Source: Candidatus Izemoplasmatales bacterium (GTDB lineage: Bacteria; Bacillota_I; Bacilli_A; Izemoplasmatales; Hujiaoplasmataceae). Taken from it: 64,000 nt of DNA. The position numbers were made by a program, and so were the translations under genes. The stretch is taken from assembly GCA_028698875.1 (NCBI GenBank), contig JAQVVR010000002.1, positions 1 to 64,000 of the forward strand, given 5' to 3'. Positions 44,321-54,470 of this stretch are shown here, piece after piece. The notes under the pieces are model-generated. The model saw only the letters and a program-made list of their open reading frames with translations, did not search any database and was not told the DNA's origin. Each line of letters starts with the position of its first letter. Positions within the stretch are counted from its first letter, which is position 1.

Positions 44321-46516
44321 TTGATTTATTTGCTAATCGGATTATTAACAGTCTTGATTTACGTGGGTATGATTTTTATCTCTATCAAAGGCCGGGTCGA
44401 AATCAAAAAGATTTTGAAGGTGCTTTCGGTTATCCTTTTCGCTGTATACATGGTCCGACTATTTTCATTTGATGTTATAAACAGCACCTTTAATCTATTT
44501 AAAATTGACCAAATATCTAGTTTGGTTCCCGAAGCAACCTGGTTATTTCCGGTTGGAGAATCGATATTAATTTTAGTGTTGCGGTGGTTAACTGTATGCT
44601 TGGTAGCGTTCGGAATTATTGCTCCTTGGTTTAGTGAGCAGGTTACTAGAAATATTTTAGCATACGTCGGATTGCCAGTTTGTATCCTAAATATCGTTTT
44701 CTTTCAATCGCACATCATTGCTTTTTTAGGCGCTGATTTTTCATTGTTATCATATCGAAGTATTCAATTTGCGATTGAGATAATAATCCTTTTTGTAATA
44801 TGCGGTTTAAATTTGACGATTATAATTAAGAATAAGGAATACACCAAGCCTATAGGAAAGCAGATTGGAACGCTATTCTTAATTCTTGCTTGTGTTATGA
44901 TGGCATACTTCCCCGAAGCGATGCTTTACAATTTATTTGGATACTATGGTGAATCACCTTATGATTTTGTCGTTACCCATCGTATTACCATATACATTGC
45001 TTTCTTATTTATGATTATAGCTTACGCAAGTCTTCGATCACGGCCACAAGAGGACAAAAATTTGTTTTTCGTTATTATGGCGTTAGCAGGTTTATTTCAG
45101 TATTTCTATGTTCCTAGATCTGGGTGGGCCGGATTGCCATTGCACTTATGCAATACAGCAATCATCATGATGTTCTTCTCGTTTGTTTTTAAAATGAAAG
45201 GTGTTTTCTACTTTAGTTATTTCGTTAATGTGCTCGGAGCATTATGTGCCATTATCTTTCCTAATTTCACTTCTGATTTATTCAATATGGATACGCTTCA
45301 TTTCTGGTTTAATCATATCTATGCTTTCACATTACCGATTTTGGGGGTTGCCTTGAAAGTATTCCCAAGGCCAACGCTTAAGATGATGTATAAGGCAATC
45401 TATATTTTCACAATCTATTTTGTCCTAGTTGCATTTCTAAATGCTTGGTTTAATAATTATGAATCGACGGATTACTTTTTCCTATATGGCGACTTCTTCA
45501 CTTCGAAAATTAACGCCGAGCCTTTCCAAAACAAATTTGTTCTCGATATTTTTGCCTTTGGATTACGCTTCAGATTCTTTTGGTTATATCAATTGTTGGT
45601 GTATGTAGTTTTCATAATCCTGATGTTTATCAATTGGTCGGTTTACGATGCATTATTCCGGGTTTCTGATCAACATTACGCTTTAATGATTAGAAGACGG
45701 ATGCGCAAACAAGACATGTTAAAACTACGCGAGTCGCTAGGAGGAAAAAGCATGAAAGAACAAACGGTTCCGATAACCAACGATATGATAAAAATTACGC
45801 ATTTTTCCAAACGTTACGGTAATTCAAAAATTAAAGCTGTTGATGACTTTTCACTAGATGTTCACGCGGGAGAAGTTTTCGGCTTCTTGGGTCATAATGG
45901 TGCAGGAAAATCGACAACGATAAAAAGCTTAGTGGGAATTCAATCAATTACCGAAGGTGAAATTTTAATCGCCGGTTATAATATAAAGGTCCAGCCGTTA
46001 GAGGCAAAACTTAATATTGGATATGTTTCTGATAATCACGCAGTATATGAACGTCTAACGGGTAGAGAATACATTAACTATGTCGCCGATCTTTATTTGG
46101 TTAATCAAGCAGACCGCGACGAAAGACTAACATATTATGCGAATCGTTTTTCTTTAGCAGAAGCTATTGACAACGAGATTAAAAGTTATTCGCACGGCAT
46201 GAAACAAAAACTGGTAGTCATTGCTTCGTTGATTCATAATCCCAAAGTTTGGATTTTGGATGAGCCACTTACTGGATTAGATCCAACCAGTTCTTTCCAA
46301 ATTAAAGATTGCATGCGCGAACACGCGAATAAGGGCAATACCGTTTTCTTCTCTAGCCACGTCATTGAAGTTGTGGAAAAGATTTGTGATCGAATTGCCA
46401 TTATTAGTCACGGCAAACTTGATGGAATATTCTCTATTAACGAATTACGTGACAAAGGTGAATCGCTTGAAGATTTATACATGAAGTATGTCGATAAACC
46501 TCAAGAAACGAGGTAA
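44321..46516 (+). CDS. YwaF-like (TIGR02206) membrane domain fused to an ABC ATPase
   Basis: The first 470 or so residues form a polytopic membrane domain with about 12 helices. The GLPLHLCNTAIIMM segment matches the YwaF/TIGR02206 family. The last 245 residues are an ABC-2-type ATPase: GHNGAGKSTT, signature SYSHGMKQK, VWILDEPLTGLD and the switch HVIEVV. TTG at 44321 is chosen because GGTGAT ends 4 nt upstream. Inside the frame AGGAGG (45739-45744) lies 7 nt before ATG 45752, where a free 254-residue ATPase would begin. The next gene is an ABC-2-like permease, so this protein probably powers it. Confidence 0.8.
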   Translation: MIYLLIGLLTVLIYVGMIFISIKGRVEIKKILKVLSVILFAVYMVRLFSFDVINSTFNLFKIDQISSLVPEATWLFPVGESILILVLRWLTVCLVAFGIIAPWFSEQVTRNILAYVGLPVCILNIVFFQSHIIAFLGADFSLLSYRSIQFAIEIIILFVICGLNLTIIIKNKEYTKPIGKQIGTLFLILACVMMAYFPEAMLYNLFGYYGESPYDFVVTHRITIYIAFLFMIIAYASLRSRPQEDKNLFFVIMALAGLFQYFYVPRSGWAGLPLHLCNTAIIMMFFSFVFKMKGVFYFSYFVNVLGALCAIIFPNFTSDLFNMDTLHFWFNHIYAFTLPILGVALKVFPRPTLKMMYKAIYIFTIYFVLVAFLNAWFNNYESTDYFFLYGDFFTSKINAEPFQNKFVLDIFAFGLRFRFFWLYQLLVYVVFIILMFINWSVYDALFRVSDQHYALMIRRRMRKQDMLKLRESLGGKSMKEQTVPITNDMIKITHFSKRYGNSKIKAVDDFSLDVHAGEVFGFLGHNGAGKSTTIKSLVGIQSITEGEILIAGYNIKVQPLEAKLNIGYVSDNHAVYERLTGREYINYVADLYLVNQADRDERLTYYANRFSLAEAIDNEIKSYSHGMKQKLVVIASLIHNPKVWILDEPLTGLDPTSSFQIKDCMREHANKGNTVFFSSHVIEVVEKICDRIAIISHGKLDGIFSINELRDKGESLEDLYMKYVDKPQETR
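45739..45754 (+). promoter_or_regulatory. Internal ribosome binding site in the YwaF-ABC fusion
   Basis: AGGAGG, 7 nt, ATG in frame at 45752. The product from here would be a standard-length ABC ATPase (254 residues). This is the strongest Shine-Dalgarno in the gene. Confidence 0.6.
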
Positions 46517-46522
46517 CCAGAC

Positions 46523-48235
46523 ATGCTTAAGCGGCTTTGGGTTTTAACTATGTTGCAACTAAGCAACAAAATGAAGTTCAAAATTACTAATACCAAACGA
46601 TTCATCGCCTCAATGGCGATGAAATTACTAATTTTTATTATCATTACAGCGGTAATCATAGCCGCATTTGTGTTAAACAATAGTTTCTTTTACATACCCG
46701 TCCAAATGGATTTTACGATTTTTATTCTGTTTGTGACCCAATTGGCAAGTATCATTGCGTGTACAAACGGATTGATGACAGACTTATATATGTCAAAAGA
46801 CAATCAGATATTGTTATCATATCCGGCTCGCCACAACGAGATTTTTGTCAGTAAACTTTTGGTATTCTATATCAATGAGTTTATGAAGAACCTGTTTTTC
46901 TTGGTTCCGCTTTTAATTGGAATTGGTTATATCAATAATCTTGGAGTATTCTATTTTCTCAATATCATCTTGATGGCAGTTATTTTGCCATTATTGCCAG
47001 TATTAATCGCAGCCTTGCTTTCGATTCCATTAATGTATATCCGTCGTTTTTTAACTAATAAAAGTATCTTGCGAATAATTCTCTTCTTCATTGCTTTTAT
47101 TATTGTATTTATTGGTTTTATGTTATTGCTTGTTATTATACCTCAACCAATTCGAATTGGAGCTTTGTTCAACTCGTTTATCATATGGGTGACGAAGTTG
47201 ATGTCGGTGAGTGCTGAGTTTGCCCTGATTTATGCCAACATTGGCAAATTAATGTTCGGTGTAGACGTTTTGTTAAATTATAGCATTCTAATTGTTGTCG
47301 TTTTGGTGCTTGCAGGATTGGTTTTATTGGTTTCGCGCCCGGTCTTTTTCAGTTTGGCAACACATTCATCAGAACGGAAAAAGAAGAAATTGCATAAGGT
47401 TCGAAACGTTGTCAACCACAATTTGTTTTGGACATTCATGAAAAAGGAATGGCTATTGTCAATTCGGAATCTAAACGAAATGTTTACCAATTATATTTTA
47501 ATTATTGCTTTCCCATTTATCATAACCATTGTTAACTATGTCTATGTTGGAATTAATCGTTCGAGTTTCGGAAATAACTTAGTTTTTGCCTGTGATATCT
47601 TAATCAGCTTGTTATTAGCTACGGCTTCCAATACCGCTTCAGCATCGGCGATATCGGTGGAGGGCAACGAATTTGTTTTATTAAAAATGGCGCCAAGCGA
47701 CACGCGGGTTATGTGTTGGGCTAAAATCATGTTCAACCTAATTTTTTCGACACTGATCATTTTAGCTGGTTTCGTTGTTTTCCATTATGGTTTGCCATTG
47801 ATATTAGAACATTTATTTCCGTATATGGCGACTCATCTACCGTTTCTCACTGATATCTTCCCGAACTTGATTGAAAAAATTGGTGGGTTTGTATTGCCAC
47901 ATTTTGATGATGCAGTTATCTGGTTGATCTTTACGGTCGTTATTCTAGTTAATTTCGGACATATTCTTATGTCATTTAAAATCGATCTCATGAATCCTAA
48001 ATTGAGTGAGTATGCTTCGACGGGATCGCTGACCAAAAATGACAACATCACCAAGTCAATCACGATTGGATTAATCATCAGCGTTTTATTTGGAATAGTA
48101 TCGGGTGCTATGTTAATTGAAAATTATGTTACTGGCTGGATAAGAATTATCGCAATTGCGGCTGCTTTCCTTGCTGGTTCATTATATTTGTTTGATAGTT
48201 ATTTAAAAAGTTACTTTATCGACATTGAATTTTAA
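46523..48235 (+). CDS. ABC-2-like permease
   Basis: This 570-residue membrane protein has about 12 helices in two halves. The first half contains DNQILLSYPARHNEIFVSKLL and the second YVGINRSSFGNNLVF, with a cytoplasmic FMKKEWLLSIRNLNEMF in between; this is the look of large ABC-2 exporter permeases paired with separate ATPases. It starts 7 nt after the YwaF-ABC fusion, GAGGTAA serving as ribosome site. It is the probable membrane partner of that ATPase. The substrate is unknown; the downstream surface proteins are candidates for cargo or accessories. Confidence 0.82.
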   Translation: MLKRLWVLTMLQLSNKMKFKITNTKRFIASMAMKLLIFIIITAVIIAAFVLNNSFFYIPVQMDFTIFILFVTQLASIIACTNGLMTDLYMSKDNQILLSYPARHNEIFVSKLLVFYINEFMKNLFFLVPLLIGIGYINNLGVFYFLNIILMAVILPLLPVLIAALLSIPLMYIRRFLTNKSILRIILFFIAFIIVFIGFMLLLVIIPQPIRIGALFNSFIIWVTKLMSVSAEFALIYANIGKLMFGVDVLLNYSILIVVVLVLAGLVLLVSRPVFFSLATHSSERKKKKLHKVRNVVNHNLFWTFMKKEWLLSIRNLNEMFTNYILIIAFPFIITIVNYVYVGINRSSFGNNLVFACDILISLLLATASNTASASAISVEGNEFVLLKMAPSDTRVMCWAKIMFNLIFSTLIILAGFVVFHYGLPLILEHLFPYMATHLPFLTDIFPNLIEKIGGFVLPHFDDAVIWLIFTVVILVNFGHILMSFKIDLMNPKLSEYASTGSLTKNDNITKSITIGLIISVLFGIVSGAMLIENYVTGWIRIIAIAAAFLAGSLYLFDSYLKSYFIDIEF

Positions 48236-48259
48236 AAAGGGAAAGGGGGGGCTCAATCC

Positions 48260-48739
48260 ATGGAAAAGAAATTTGTCGTTATTCTTGTATTTGCAATTTT
48301 CGCTTTATCGGTTTTAGCTATCAGTACTATCGGTAATCTGCCTGAGTATAGCGTGGATTATATTACCCTCAATCATTTAGAAATCATTAAATACGATGCT
48401 AAAAATCTTGATGGGGATAAAATCATCTATGTGAATGAAACCATTTTCAATGCTGGCGATTCTGTCGACATCCCACTGATGATTGATCCGGAAACCGACG
48501 CCACTTATAACTTGCTTGTAATTCCGATGGTGTCTGGCGATTTACAAAGAGGAGTATTTACAAGCGTTGACATTTTAACTATGTCGATTTTTGTTGCTTA
48601 TTCCGATATCCGGTTAATTAATAACAAAATCTCCATTACAGTCAAAGTATATGATACCTATTCACGGCTAGAAGATGAAGTAATCTTGCTATTTCAAAGG
48701 AGTGGTGATGTTATCGACGATGATCCAGATGCAATGTAA
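48260..48739 (+). CDS. Small membrane-anchored extracellular protein, unknown
   Basis: I do not recognise this 159-residue protein. It has an N-terminal hydrophobic helix (about 5-24) without a lipobox cysteine, then a soluble part predicted as beta-rich (YSVDYITLNHLEI; NAGDSVDIPLMIDPETDATY). The C-terminus is acidic (GDVIDDDPDAM). A poly-G ribosome site (GGGGGGG) precedes it. Its place between the ABC permease and the giant repeat lipoprotein suggests an accessory role at the cell surface. Confidence 0.5.
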   Translation: MEKKFVVILVFAIFALSVLAISTIGNLPEYSVDYITLNHLEIIKYDAKNLDGDKIIYVNETIFNAGDSVDIPLMIDPETDATYNLLVIPMVSGDLQRGVFTSVDILTMSIFVAYSDIRLINNKISITVKVYDTYSRLEDEVILLFQRSGDVIDDDPDAM

Positions 48740-48795
48740 ATATAACCATTAATCTGCATATATGATAAAAAATATAACGTATAAAAGGAGAAAAA

Positions 48796-51700
48796 ATGAA
48801 GAAAATAATTCGCTTGAGCTTCATCGCAATAGCGATAATTGTTGCTTCCGTATTAGGGGGCTGTGTTACCGAAACGGTAACAATTAATTTTGAAACTAAT
48901 GGTGGAAATGTCATGGAGGCGGTCACCGTCAATATCAATACGACCGACATTACCGTGGCTGATCCAGTTAAAGCCGGTCATACATTCGTTGAATGGTATA
49001 CTGATGCCGATTTGACTACTATCTTTGATAACACAGCGGCTGTGACTACTAGTATAACATTGTATGCTAAATGGACAAAATTGACTTATAATGTTGTCAT
49101 TAGTGTTGATGGCGTTGATTCAGAACCGCAAGTTATTGAATATGGTGGGAATGCGATTTTACCAGCTGACCCAGTAAAAACCGGATATACTTTTACGGGT
49201 TGGTTTGTTGGTAATACGGTCACGGATGGCACAAATATTGCCGCAAATCAAACCATCACCGCCCGGTTTGTCATTATTGATTTCACTATTACTTTTAAAG
49301 ATGCAAACAACGATACATTATATACTTATCCCGTTTCATACGGACATGATTTGACTACTATCCCCACGGTTCCAGCAATTACTGGTAAAACGGCCGCTTG
49401 GTCCATCACTAATTTCACAAATATTACCAGCAATTTGACCGTTACACCAGTCTACGAAGACATTTATTATACCGTCACATATATGAATTCATTGGGAAAA
49501 GATGAGTTCAATGAGGATATTTTGGTAGCATCTTCACTTGGTTCGGTTGATGTTATCTATGGCGGAAACATTCCTACTGTTCCAACTGCCGACATCATTG
49601 ATGGTTATACATACTCAGGTAATCATGGCGGTTATACATTTGGAGAGGCAATCACTGAGTCTGACATTACTATCATTTTCTATTATGATATTAATGTTTA
49701 TACTGTCAGTTTTTGGGTTTTAGGCAACATGATTGACACTCAAGAGGTTGAATGGCATACTTCGGCGGAAGTGCCAGAATATGTAGTTCCTGAAGGCTAT
49801 TTTACCGATGATAACTGGAGTGCCGATTTTTCTAGCGTCGAACAAAACCTCATCATTTATCTAAATCTCACTCCAAACACGTATACAATTACTTTCGTTT
49901 TGGGCGGTGAGGCGACCAATGTCTTGGTCAATGCTGCATATAAATCAATCATCGCTGAACCAACAGCCCCAACAAGAGATGGATTCGCGTTTGCCGGTTG
50001 GTTTACCGATGAAGATTGCACAATTCCTTATATCTTTACTGATAATTCGGAAATGCCGCTTAATGGTATGTCCTTATATGCTGGTTGGGACCTTACATCA
50101 GGTGTGGATGTTTATCCAATCACCTTCAACATCACTTTTGTTGGTGGGGACACATCGGATTATTCAATTACACGACAGATGGTTCCGGGAATGATTTATA
50201 CACCATCACAATCAGTTACTGGGTATGATTTTGTCAGCATGGAAATCAATGGCGTGGCTTATGTTGGATCATCATATACAATTACTGCCGCGGCAACAAC
50301 TATCGATCTTACTTATCAATTGAAAACGCTGAATGTATCATTTACGCCTATTGTTTGGGATACTGACCACTTTGAACCTGGAGTACCAATTATAGTTAAT
50401 GTGACATATGGTGGGGCATTAACCCCAGACCAAATCCCGAGTCTTCCCGATACGGTAGGATATTACTTTGCTTGGGATCATAGCGACTTTTCAAATATTA
50501 CTGACAACATCAGTGTTCATATTATTTACTATGAAACTACGGTAAAAACTCTAATTTTGATGAATCAAAGCACGGTCATTTATTATATTACCGAAGATAA
50601 CTTTTCCGAAGAAGAGATTGATCTACCGATGTTTTCGGCAAGTTCCGGTCTTAACTCGCTTCAAAGACCCGGATATGTCTTCCTTGGCTGGTTTAATCAA
50701 ACGGCTGGAGGAACACAATATGATCTTTCCACAACTTCATTTGCAACATTAACCGCAAGCGGGTCCATTGTCCTTTATGCTCAATGGCTTGATCTTGAAG
50801 AATTTGAAGCTCCGACAGGCATCACGGTAACCGGACAAGAAATTGCTTGGGATCAGCAACCCATCGATTTAACTTTCTATCCCGTTTCATATACAATTAT
50901 TATCGACGGAGTCGAAACAATCGTTACTGTTACCGATCCTGCTAATCCCAGCTACACATTTAGTAACGGAAGATTGATTTTACCGGGAACGCACTCAGTC
51001 ATCATCATTGCCAATGGCAATGAGACGACAAACACTTCCAGTCTAAATTCCGAAACTTTCACTTTTACTATCGCAGTTCAAGCCCAAACCGATGACCTTG
51101 GTGAAGTGCTGGAAACAGAAATTCGCGATTATTACATTGTTGAATATGCCGAAGAAGGAACAACTTATGTTTTCTATACCGACATGGATTATACTTTCAA
51201 TAGCAGTTATATCTTTTCAATTCTGTCGGGTGGAGAATATGCGTCAGTCCCACAGGACAATATCTTAAGTATTGGCAACACACCCGGCACTTTCCGTTTC
51301 CGAGTCCAAACACCTTCTGGATTAAAGACATATTACGGGAAAATCGTTCAATTTGTGGGAACATTCGCTTTGGGTGACTCTTTAGCGGATTATACCGCTG
51401 ATGTTGCCTTCTTAGAAGACGAAAATGATAGTAACGATCCTTATGTAAATAATACGGTTACACCATATCTGGTTGGATCAATGAATGATTTCCATTTTGA
51501 ATTGACCATTTTAGATCGCATGGGATCACGCGTAAATGCAGCTATGTGTGAATTGGTCTATAACTTCTATTTACACGAGACTGATCCAGAAGCAGAAGTG
51601 GAATGGGTTCTTCTTGAGGGCGCTGAGTTATCGAATTATGTCAGCGAATCGGCATCAGGAGTTGGATACTTTGATTTCAAGAGTTTGGCTAATGGCCAAG

Positions 51701-53316
51701 AATTCCGCGTTGAAATCGCGCCAAAATATCAGGCCACAATGGTCACAGTCCCATTAGTAACTTTTGTTTTCACTGTAAATAACGGTTATAATGTTTTTAC
51801 CAACGAACAAATGAAACTTTACTTCTCAGATTTGAACGTGGATATTATCAACGTGCACTCTGATATTATCGCTGTTTTAAATGCCAACCAAATCAACGCC
51901 GATGGATCCCCGATGAATGGCATTGCTACTCCTGAAGACAACGGTGTTTCTTTCACTGATGAAGATGGAGCTCATTATCGCGGCAACGTCTACATGCGGT
52001 TAGGAACAGGAATCAATGATGATAATTTTGTTGTCAATGGAAACTACTTCACTATTGATGGATCTGACCTGCCATTTTGTAATGTTAACAGCGATCCAAA
52101 TGGTGGTTTCACTACTACTGGGTTTGAAGGCGCTTTTGATGTTGTAAGTGTACAAATCAGTATTATCTACTATTTTGTTCAAGACGTTAAAGATGCTATC
52201 ACCAATGACAATCGGTTCACCATTAATAACTTGACTGTTATTGGTAATACGGTTACGCCTAGCGTTAACTATGCGGATACCGAAACTATTGAATCACAAG
52301 AGGCGTTGATGTCCAGAAACTCCGGCGGTCTTTGCGGAGTTATGCCACGGGCAGGCGAAGCCTTCTTTAACAATCTCAATGTCAGCAATACAACAATTGC
52401 TTTCTTCAGTTGTATCTATGGACAAAATTCCGCTGAAGAACCATTGTATATGAATTTAGATTATGTTCACGCTGAAGATTCGTGGGCTAACAGTGTTTAT
52501 GGCTGGGCAATCACCGGTGTTACCGTGACAAACTCAATTATCGATAAATCCGGTGGAGCCGCCATCCATGTGGAAGATACTCGCCATGGTACTATAGGCA
52601 TTGAAGATCCGTACATTTATCTTGATAATGCTACCCAAGTCAATAACTGGGTTTCCGGTGAAGAAGCTTGGTTCAAAGCATATGGCAAAACCAGTTTAGC
52701 TTTAAGTATTAAATCAATGGTTGAAACCGGAATATCACCACTGGGAAAAACAATCATCAAAACCGTTATCAGTGATGTTACAGGTTTGGAAACCGAAAAG
52801 ATGAACTTGGTAATCCTATGTATGGCGCAAATAGATGTAAGTAAATATGGTGTCGGATCTGAAGTGGCAATGGATTTTGAAGATACAAATAATAGCATTA
52901 CATCAATCGAAAGAGCGTTTGACTTTATCAGTACTGATCCAAGAAGTTCAGGTGGAGCTTTCGCATTCATCGTTGGCGATTATTCTGATCCACTCGCCTT
53001 CATTGATGCTATTACATATTTGATGACTACATACGCAGCTTATGGCGTTACTCAATCTCAAGCTGCGCAGATGGTTTATATCGCTGCTTTCTACAATTTG
53101 CCAAGCCTTGATTTAGCCGCTCAAGCAGCAATGGCGGTCGCAACTGACCCAGAACAGGATTTAACTGTTGCAGAAGCAGTTGCTGGAGTGCTATATGCTA
53201 ACGGCCCAATTCCGATGCCAGATCAACCCCGATACTTAGAAATCGCTAATGAAGTTGAAGCGGGTACTGGGGCATCAATCATTGTCATCGAAATGAACAA
53301 TAACGATGCACAGTAA
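48796..53316 (+). CDS. Giant surface lipoprotein with InlB B-like repeats
   Basis: This 1506-residue lipoprotein has its lipobox at LGGC (Cys23). About nine tandem modules of roughly 65-75 residues (about 27-670) follow the InlB B-repeat/Listeria-Bacteroides pattern, for example GHTFVEWYTD...TLYAKW, GYTFTGWF and GYVFLGWFNQ. A fibronectin-like stretch (about 675-765) leads to a C-terminal half with beta-helix character: short strands and turns around LNVSNTTIAFFSCIYG and SIIDKSGGAAIHVED. No protease, lectin or sortase motif is seen. It is probably an adhesin or envelope-shaping protein. It is last in the ABC operon and closed by a bidirectional terminator. Confidence 0.8.
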   Translation: MKKIIRLSFIAIAIIVASVLGGCVTETVTINFETNGGNVMEAVTVNINTTDITVADPVKAGHTFVEWYTDADLTTIFDNTAAVTTSITLYAKWTKLTYNVVISVDGVDSEPQVIEYGGNAILPADPVKTGYTFTGWFVGNTVTDGTNIAANQTITARFVIIDFTITFKDANNDTLYTYPVSYGHDLTTIPTVPAITGKTAAWSITNFTNITSNLTVTPVYEDIYYTVTYMNSLGKDEFNEDILVASSLGSVDVIYGGNIPTVPTADIIDGYTYSGNHGGYTFGEAITESDITIIFYYDINVYTVSFWVLGNMIDTQEVEWHTSAEVPEYVVPEGYFTDDNWSADFSSVEQNLIIYLNLTPNTYTITFVLGGEATNVLVNAAYKSIIAEPTAPTRDGFAFAGWFTDEDCTIPYIFTDNSEMPLNGMSLYAGWDLTSGVDVYPITFNITFVGGDTSDYSITRQMVPGMIYTPSQSVTGYDFVSMEINGVAYVGSSYTITAAATTIDLTYQLKTLNVSFTPIVWDTDHFEPGVPIIVNVTYGGALTPDQIPSLPDTVGYYFAWDHSDFSNITDNISVHIIYYETTVKTLILMNQSTVIYYITEDNFSEEEIDLPMFSASSGLNSLQRPGYVFLGWFNQTAGGTQYDLSTTSFATLTASGSIVLYAQWLDLEEFEAPTGITVTGQEIAWDQQPIDLTFYPVSYTIIIDGVETIVTVTDPANPSYTFSNGRLILPGTHSVIIIANGNETTNTSSLNSETFTFTIAVQAQTDDLGEVLETEIRDYYIVEYAEEGTTYVFYTDMDYTFNSSYIFSILSGGEYASVPQDNILSIGNTPGTFRFRVQTPSGLKTYYGKIVQFVGTFALGDSLADYTADVAFLEDENDSNDPYVNNTVTPYLVGSMNDFHFELTILDRMGSRVNAAMCELVYNFYLHETDPEAEVEWVLLEGAELSNYVSESASGVGYFDFKSLANGQEFRVEIAPKYQATMVTVPLVTFVFTVNNGYNVFTNEQMKLYFSDLNVDIINVHSDIIAVLNANQINADGSPMNGIATPEDNGVSFTDEDGAHYRGNVYMRLGTGINDDNFVVNGNYFTIDGSDLPFCNVNSDPNGGFTTTGFEGAFDVVSVQISIIYYFVQDVKDAITNDNRFTINNLTVIGNTVTPSVNYADTETIESQEALMSRNSGGLCGVMPRAGEAFFNNLNVSNTTIAFFSCIYGQNSAEEPLYMNLDYVHAEDSWANSVYGWAITGVTVTNSIIDKSGGAAIHVEDTRHGTIGIEDPYIYLDNATQVNNWVSGEEAWFKAYGKTSLALSIKSMVETGISPLGKTIIKTVISDVTGLETEKMNLVILCMAQIDVSKYGVGSEVAMDFEDTNNSITSIERAFDFISTDPRSSGGAFAFIVGDYSDPLAFIDAITYLMTTYAAYGVTQSQAAQMVYIAAFYNLPSLDLAAQAAMAVATDPEQDLTVAEAVAGVLYANGPIPMPDQPRYLEIANEVEAGTGASIIVIEMNNNDAQ

Positions 53317-53327
53317 CATATAAAGAC

Positions 53328-53364
53328 AAAAAACCGTCTCCGATAATTCGGAAACGGTTTTTTT
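53328..53364. terminator. Bidirectional terminator between the giant lipoprotein and the VIT1-like gene
   Basis: AAAAAACCGT and ACGGTTTTTT flank TCCGA-TAAT-TCGGA; A/T runs lie on both sides, and the two genes converge. Confidence 0.9.
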
Positions 53365-53373
53365 GTTGTATGA

Positions 53374-54252
53374 TTATATATTGATTCCCAACACCATTTT
53401 GACGACTGTACCAATTAAGAAAGATAAAGATGCAACCCCTAAACTTATTACAATCATCTGGAAGAAACGTTTCCTGAAGTTGAGATTTTTTGCCACCGAA
53501 ATGTAGTAGTTGAACCCAAAGATAATTATTACTACCGATGCTAACATAATTCCCAAAGCCAAGAAACGATTGTTTTGAATCAATAAATACGGCATAATAA
53601 GAATTGTAACGGTAATAATATAGGCAATGCCGGTATACACAGATGATTTTAAAGCATCTTTGCGACCATCGGCTTTCGCACTAAGATATTGACTGGCAGC
53701 CATCGAAAAACTGGCCGCAATGCCAGTGATAAGCCCAGAGAGGCTAATAAGTCGGGTGTCAGTGATGGCAAATGTTAAACCGGCCAAAGCACCGGTTAAT
53801 TCCACTAAAGCATCGTTTAAGCCCAGAACCATGGATCCAACGTAATTCAATCGTTCTTCATCCAGCAAATCGATTAATTCTTTTTCATGAATGTCTTCAT
53901 CGTGAGCGATACGTTCAGCATCAGCGACGTAGTTGCATATTTCGATGTAATTAATTTGGGCACGTTTCTCACCGCGCTCCATAATTTTAAGCGTAAAGGT
54001 ATAACCAAGAAGAAAATTTATAATTCCATACCAAATGATTTTCCAGTAGGTAGGTTTTGCGGTTACACCGAGAAATTCAGTCCATAGATTATAATGACTC
54101 AACTCGTCGGCACCTATTTGTTTTAAGATAGCTCTATTTTTGGGGTTTTTTACTCGCTTGGCAATATTTAGGTATACATAATGCTCAGTAATTTCCCCTT
54201 TTTGCATTGCGATGATTTGTCGACGAACTGAATCTGGAAGGGAATAGTCCAT
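53374..54252 (-). CDS. Rubrerythrin-like/VIT1 (CCC1) fusion, iron or manganese transporter
   Basis: The N-terminal 130 residues are a ferritin-like di-iron domain (KGEITEHYVY, about 18-27; ADELSHY, about 48-54; DAERIAHDEDIHEKEL, about 110-125). The rest is a VIT1/CCC1 transporter with five helices (GSMVLGLNDALVELTGALAGL; SMAASQYLSAKAD). This architecture is known from MbfA-type iron exporters, where the ferritin-like domain senses or feeds Fe(II). The membrane part probably moves Fe2+ or Mn2+ out of the cytoplasm. AAGGAG precedes the start. It is monocistronic. Confidence 0.88.
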   Translation of the reverse strand: MDYSLPDSVRRQIIAMQKGEITEHYVYLNIAKRVKNPKNRAILKQIGADELSHYNLWTEFLGVTAKPTYWKIIWYGIINFLLGYTFTLKIMERGEKRAQINYIEICNYVADAERIAHDEDIHEKELIDLLDEERLNYVGSMVLGLNDALVELTGALAGLTFAITDTRLISLSGLITGIAASFSMAASQYLSAKADGRKDALKSSVYTGIAYIITVTILIMPYLLIQNNRFLALGIMLASVVIIIFGFNYYISVAKNLNFRKRFFQMIVISLGVASLSFLIGTVVKMVLGINI

Positions 54253-54409
54253 TTACTCATCTCCTTAATTTTATATAATTTTATTATATCACACTTAGAT
54301 TTTGATATGACAATCACGCTTGGATTAGCGCTTTTTAAATTAGTTGATAACAAAAGACTTTGAAATTGAAAGGCAATATTAAAAATCATGTTGATGCATC
54401 CCGATTACA

Positions 54410-54438
54410 TTGACCAAAAGGGGTTTTTTTGGTACAAT
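54410..54438 (+). promoter_or_regulatory. Promoter of the transketolase genes
   Basis: TTGACC (54410-54415), 17 nt, TACAAT (54433-54438) preceded by TGG. Confidence 0.7.
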
Positions 54439-54470
54439 ATAAACGTTATTCATCGAAAGGAAGGGTTACT

